The position numbers and the translations under genes were made by a program. The notes under the pieces are model-generated. The model was not told the DNA's origin and did not search any database. It saw only the letters and a list, made by a program, of their open reading frames with translations. A stretch of DNA of 45,519 nucleotides from Sphaerobacter sp. Its GTDB lineage: Bacteria; Chloroflexota; Chloroflexia; Thermomicrobiales; Thermomicrobiaceae. How positions within the stretch are numbered: the first letter of the stretch is position 1; every line of letters starts with the position of its first letter. The stretch lies in the NCBI RefSeq assembly GCF_019683595.1, contig NZ_JADGHZ010000009.1, forward strand, positions 1-45,519, given 5' to 3'. Below are positions 42,016 to 45,519 of this stretch, piece by piece.

Positions 42016-43092
42016 ATGACCACCGTCTGGTGCGCGGCTGAGCCGCTTGAGACGTTCGTCCGCGAAACCTGTTGTGCCCTCGGTACCCCGGAGGACATCG
42101 CGGCCGAGGTTGCCCATCATCTCGTACGCGCCAACCTGTCCGGTCACGATTCGCACGGCGTCCTTCGCCTGCCGTGGTATGCGAGCCAGATCAAGAACGG
42201 TGAGCTCATCCCGCAGGCTCGCCCAACCATCGTCCGGGAAACGGCGGGGACCGCCCTGTTCGATTCTGGGTTCGGGTTCGGGCATTACGCCACCCGGGTG
42301 GTGCTCGACTGGACGCTTGCGCGCGCCAAGCAACAGGGCGTGGCCAGCGCCGCGATCCGCAATTTCACGCATATCGGTCGTTTGGGGGAGTATGCCGAGC
42401 ATGGAGCAGAGCAAGGCCTGGTCACGCTGGTCACCATCGGGACGGCGGGCCCCGACAATGGTTGGGTTGCGCCCTTCGGTGGCCGTGGCCGCTTCTTGGG
42501 GACCAACCCCTGGGCGATCGGCGTCCCCGCTGCTGGTCGACTTCCTATGGTCTACGACGCCGCCACCTCGACGATCGCCGAGGGCAAGGTGCGCCAGGCC
42601 CAGGCGAAGGGATTGCCCCTGCCGCCTGGGAGTATCCTCGATCAGCACGGCGCGCCAAGCGATGTACCCGGTGATCTGTACGACGGTGGAATGCTCCTGC
42701 CCCTGGGTGGATCCGTCGCGGGGCACAAGGGATATGGATTTGCGCTCGCGGCGGCGCTCCTCGGCGGTTTGGCCATGAGCGCGGACGGTGCGCGAGATCC
42801 CGATGACCCCGCCATGCAGAACATCAGTGGTGTGTTGGTGCTTGTGCTTGATCCCGCGGCCTTTGGCAGCGCTGCACACTTCGCGGAACGGGCGGGGGCG
42901 GTCCTCGATGCCGCCACGCGGGTGGAACCGGTCCCGGGCGTCGAACGCGTCCTCGTCCCGGGTGAGCCGGAGGCGCAGGCCCGCAGCGAGCGTCACCGGT
43001 CCGGGATCCCAATCCCGGAGCCCGTCTGGCGGGAACTCGAGCAACTGGCAGCTCAGTTCGCGGTGGAGCTGCCGGAACACCGCGTGGAGTGA
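42016..43092 (+). CDS. Ldh2-family malate/lactate/sulfolactate-type dehydrogenase
   Basis: NAD(P)-dependent 2-hydroxyacid dehydrogenase of the non-Rossmann Ldh2/MDG family, which includes malate, ureidoglycolate, (R)-sulfolactate and 2,3-diketogulonate enzymes. 358 residues: GHDSHGVLRLP (His44, Asp45, His47), NFTHIGRLGEYAE with active-site His119, GTNPWAIGVPA and GHKGYGFALA. ATG with GGAGAG upstream, 24 bp after the ThDP gene, last clear member of the operon. The pairing with a D-hydroxyacid dehydrogenase in one operon is notable. Confidence 0.93.
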   Translation: MTTVWCAAEPLETFVRETCCALGTPEDIAAEVAHHLVRANLSGHDSHGVLRLPWYASQIKNGELIPQARPTIVRETAGTALFDSGFGFGHYATRVVLDWTLARAKQQGVASAAIRNFTHIGRLGEYAEHGAEQGLVTLVTIGTAGPDNGWVAPFGGRGRFLGTNPWAIGVPAAGRLPMVYDAATSTIAEGKVRQAQAKGLPLPPGSILDQHGAPSDVPGDLYDGGMLLPLGGSVAGHKGYGFALAAALLGGLAMSADGARDPDDPAMQNISGVLVLVLDPAAFGSAAHFAERAGAVLDAATRVEPVPGVERVLVPGEPEAQARSERHRSGIPIPEPVWRELEQLAAQFAVELPEHRVE

Positions 43093-43208
43093 CGTCGGGC
43101 GCCCTGGCACTCCCGCCGTATCGGCCTTCCGCTCCTCAGGCTCCGTCGGCTACGATGCGGGTGGCTACGGTGGGGGCCATCATGTGCATCGTATCGGAAA
43201 GGACGATT

Positions 43209-43946
43209 GTGAGCGAGACACTCGGAGAGCGCCAGCTATCGGGCGACGTGGTCGACCCACTTCCACCAGGGCTCTACCCGGCGCGGGTTCCGCTTGACGG
43301 GCGCTACGCACGGGTGGAGCCGTTGCATCCGATCGACCACGCACAGGAGTTGTGGGACGCGTCGCACGACGCGCCAACGGACGTGACCGATCGGATCTGG
43401 GACTACCTGCCGTACGGCCCATTCCCCAGCTTCGACGCGTTTCGGGCCTGGCTACGAACCTGCTCGGCATCGGCCGATCCGACCTTCTTCGCGATTCGCG
43501 ACGGGCGGACCGGCAAAGCCGCGGGGATGGCGAGCTATTTGAACATCCGCCCCAGCGACGGCGTCATCGAGATCGGCCACATCTGGCTGGCACCCTCGCT
43601 ACAGCGGAGCCGGGAGGCGACCGAGGCCCTCTACCTCATGATCCGACATGCGATCGACGATCTCGGCTATCGCCGGGTGGAGTGGAAATGTAACGCGCTC
43701 AATGAGCCTTCACGCCGGGCAGCCGCCCGACTCGGCTTCGCCTACGAAGGGACCTTCTATCGGCACGTGATCGTGAAGGGGCGGAACCGCGACACCGCGT
43801 GGTTCTCGATCCTCGCCGAGGAGTGGCCGCCCATCCGGGCGAACTTCGAGGCCTGGCTGGCACCGGAGAACTTTGATGCGGACGGCCGGCAGATCCAGTC
43901 GCTCGGGGAGATGAACCGGGCACTACGCGAGGGCCACCCCCGCTGA
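43209..43946 (+). CDS. GNAT-family N-acetyltransferase
   Basis: Acetylates an amine using acetyl-CoA. About 245 residues from the GTG at 43209, chosen for AAAGGA upstream; ATGs at 43155 and 43182 in frame are alternatives. Resembles the RimJ/RimL-type GNAT group: a start with LDGRYARVEPLHPIDHAQELW, LPYGPFPSFDAFRAWL, then the acetyl-CoA region VIEIGHIWLAPSLQRSREATEAL and the closing RVEWKCNALNEPSRRAAARLGF and YEGTFYRHVIVKGRNRD. It lies 117 bp after the Ldh2 gene and may be on the same transcript. Protein or small-molecule target unknown. Confidence 0.9.
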   Translation: MSETLGERQLSGDVVDPLPPGLYPARVPLDGRYARVEPLHPIDHAQELWDASHDAPTDVTDRIWDYLPYGPFPSFDAFRAWLRTCSASADPTFFAIRDGRTGKAAGMASYLNIRPSDGVIEIGHIWLAPSLQRSREATEALYLMIRHAIDDLGYRRVEWKCNALNEPSRRAAARLGFAYEGTFYRHVIVKGRNRDTAWFSILAEEWPPIRANFEAWLAPENFDADGRQIQSLGEMNRALREGHPR

Positions 43947-44089
43947 GGGCCGCCGAGCCCCTTCGATTGCGTTATGTCCGCCACGGTCAGGCGGGAGAGC
44001 CCTGCCGTCCCGGATGAGCTGCTACACCGTCACACCGGAGCGGTCGCTGCAACGCCGACGGCATGCTTCGCGGACCGGTGGTGCCGGCG

Positions 44090-44677
44090 TCAGTCGAGGT
44101 AGCCGCGCTGCCGCAGCCGCTCCTCGCACAGCAGCAGCGCCAGCGCGCTCTGCCCGTCGGCGATGCGGCCGGTGCGGGCCAGGTGCAGGGCCTCCCCCAC
44201 CGGCACGGGCAGGATCTCGATCCGCTCCGTCGCCTCGTGCCGCGGCGTCTGACCCAACTCCACCCCGAGTGCCAGGAACACGTGGCACTCCTGGGCGCTG
44301 TGCGTCACGCTCGGGTGGAACGAGCCGATCCGCTCAATCGTGGCGCAGGTGCCGCCGACCTCCTCCAGCAGTTCCTCCCGCGCCAGGTCCGCCAGCGGCA
44401 CCCCCGGCCGGTCGTGCGTCCCCCCAGCCGGAACCTCCAGACACCAGGCATCCACCGGGTAGCGGTACTGGCGGATCAGCACCACCCGCCCGTCATCGGT
44501 CACCGGCACCACGAACACACCGGGCGGCTGGTCGAGATACGTGTAGGTGATCCGCTCATCGCCGATGGCGATATCGTCCTGCCGCAGGCGGAGCCAGGGC
44601 GTCGTAAAGGGCCGGCGCGTCGCCACCGTCCGCCAGCCCAGCCCCCGCGCCACCGGCTTGTCGGTCGTCTCAGTCAT
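44090..44677 (-). CDS. NUDIX hydrolase, ADP-ribose pyrophosphatase-like
   Basis: Cleaves a nucleoside diphosphate linked to another group, most likely ADP-ribose or ADP-sugar. 195 residues with the ADPRase layout: N-terminal strand region, VVLIRQYRYPVDAWCLEVPAGG, the Nudix helix LADLAREELLEEVGG (95-109) and the late LPVPVGEALHLARTGRIADG. The Nudix box is loose: one residue longer than GX5E, with Val at the first conserved Glu and Glu at the conserved Arg, though the central EExxEE-like metal cluster ELLEE is kept. ATG start. Its 3' end is repeated at 32045-32185. Confidence 0.88.
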   Translation of the reverse strand: MTETTDKPVARGLGWRTVATRRPFTTPWLRLRQDDIAIGDERITYTYLDQPPGVFVVPVTDDGRVVLIRQYRYPVDAWCLEVPAGGTHDRPGVPLADLAREELLEEVGGTCATIERIGSFHPSVTHSAQECHVFLALGVELGQTPRHEATERIEILPVPVGEALHLARTGRIADGQSALALLLCEERLRQRGYLD

Positions 44678-44746
44678 ACGTCAGTCACGCGTCATGCGTC
44701 ACGCGATAGGGAGCACGCATCACGCGGGCAGCATGACACAAGCCCT

Positions 44747-45519
44747 TCACACCTCCCACACCCGCAACTCCGCGAATCCCGACGGTCGCAGCCGCTCAAA
44801 CTCCTCCTGCCGCACCTTCATGTACCGCCATCGCGTGCCCGTCAATGCCGTCGCGTTCTCGCACCACAGCCGCGCCGCTTGGTCTTTGAACGTCACCTCG
44901 GGCGTCTCCACACCCTTCGTCTCGATCAGCCAGTGCTCCCCGTCCGTCAGTCTGGCCACGAAATCCGGATAGTAGTACCGCAGGTTCGCCGACCCGTCCG
45001 TATACTCGATACTGAACCCGAATTGCTCGGGTAGCTTCGCGAAGGCCGCCACATCCTCCGTCTCGTCCAACCACCGCGCGAACGCCTGCTCGAAGCGGTT
45101 TTCACACGGCACCAGGTTGAACACGCACTTCTTCGCCGCATACGTCGCTCGCGAGTACGGAAACGGATCGGAATCAGAAAGCGCCCGCGCCGGAGCCAGC
45201 AACTCCGGCTCGACCGTCTCGATCAGAACATCCTTGAGTGCCGTGCGGAACGCCCGGCGCACTGCCTCTGCCGCCATGTTTCGGCTCATCGCACGCAGCA
45301 CAGCCGGCTGCTCAAGATCCACTCGCCGCCCGAACGCCTTCTCTTCAAAGAATGCACGCACCTTCGGCACCAGATGCGCGAACTGTGACGGCAGCTTTAA
45401 GTCGTTCGCGATCAACTGCGCGTAGTACCCGATCACCTCCTGCGGCGTCTGGGGATCGGGAACGCTGTACTCTGCATCGACCACCTTCTCATCAGTCAGG
45501 ATGTCGTAGCCCTCATACC
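44747..45519 (-). CDS. Type III restriction enzyme subunit R, C-terminal part (runs off the window)
   Basis: Only the 3' end lies inside the window; the frame is open without a stop to base 45519, reading YEGYDILTDEKVVDAEY at the edge. The segment matches the end of type III restriction (Res) helicase-nuclease subunits: KKCVFNLVPCENRFEQAFARW, then the nuclease core YYYPDFVARLTDG and WLIETKG, a PD-(D/E)xK site, and QAARLWCENATAL. Res works with a Mod methyltransferase, cutting unmethylated foreign DNA at a distance from its site. The helicase part and any mod gene would lie to the right. A 69 bp gap with CGTCATGCGTCA-like repeats separates it from the NUDIX gene. Confidence 0.88.
   Translation of the reverse strand, partial: YEGYDILTDEKVVDAEYSVPDPQTPQEVIGYYAQLIANDLKLPSQFAHLVPKVRAFFEEKAFGRRVDLEQPAVLRAMSRNMAAEAVRRAFRTALKDVLIETVEPELLAPARALSDSDPFPYSRATYAAKKCVFNLVPCENRFEQAFARWLDETEDVAAFAKLPEQFGFSIEYTDGSANLRYYYPDFVARLTDGEHWLIETKGVETPEVTFKDQAARLWCENATALTGTRWRYMKVRQEEFERLRPSGFAELRVWEV

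Noticed and set aside
39235-43092. Assignment of the operon to sulfolactate degradation
   Set aside because: The dehydrogenase families fit, but no sulfolyase or sulfoacetaldehyde acetyltransferase signature or sulfonate transporter is visible, so it is kept only as one analogy.
40912-43110. Open frame of about 730 codons on the minus strand opposite the ThDP and Ldh2 genes
   Set aside because: No recognisable domain, and the plus-strand genes have complete catalytic motifs.

Overview
The window is 45.5 kb of very GC-rich bacterial DNA with about 35 protein genes, one gene fragment, several families of interspersed hairpin repeats, and no rRNA, tRNA or CRISPR that I could see. The lack of sporulation or photosynthesis genes, the menaquinone-type ETF oxidoreductase locus, the peptide-type ABC transporters with amidohydrolases, and the abundance of GC-rich paired repeats suggest a heterotrophic Chloroflexota of the Thermomicrobia/Sphaerobacter kind. 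That placement is inference from gene content, not a database result.

Left part (0.1-10.3 kb, minus strand). A nitrogen-compound catabolic block: a peptide-type ABC importer without ATPases (solute-binding lipoprotein, two permeases), then formamidase/acetamidase, a repeat-rich 0.67 kb gap, a ribokinase-like sugar kinase, and hydantoinase A and B. A near-consensus promoter precedes the solute-binding gene. To its right, on the plus strand, lie an SDR oxidoreductase, a small unknown protein, a VOC/glyoxalase protein and ilvD (10.7-14.2 kb).

Middle (14.3-31 kb). A methyltransferase; an N-carbamoyl-amino-acid/allantoate amidohydrolase; an electron-transfer locus etfB-etfA-small membrane protein-membrane Fe-S ETF:menaquinone oxidoreductase, which should pass electrons from acyl-CoA-type dehydrogenases into the quinone pool; GDP-mannose 4,6-dehydratase; malate synthase with a DUF3830 cyclophilin-like protein; an unusual solitary protein with a RelE/ParE-like toxin domain fused to a UvrD-type helicase (25.2-27.5 kb) under its own promoter; an aldehyde dehydrogenase; and an M20 dipeptidase. 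A 1.5 kb gene-poor stretch (30.9-32.3 kb) is filled with repeats.

Right part (32-44 kb). An approximately 12 kb catabolic island: two creatininase-family amidohydrolases, an enolase-superfamily dehydratase, a second ATPase-less peptide-type importer, a D-2-hydroxyacid dehydrogenase, a ThDP-dependent decarboxylase/ligase-like enzyme, an Ldh2-family dehydrogenase and a GNAT acetyltransferase. Two divergent promoters with overlapping -35 boxes drive its halves. The island lies exactly between an intact NUDIX gene (44.1-44.7 kb) and a displaced copy of the last 46 codons of that gene (32.05-32.19 kb) in the same orientation, the layout left by insertion at a gene 3' end. The window closes inside the C-terminal nuclease part of a type III restriction subunit.

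Most notable: the RelE-helicase fusion, the NUDIX-flanked catabolic island with its overlapping divergent promoters, and the repeat families with compensating changes.
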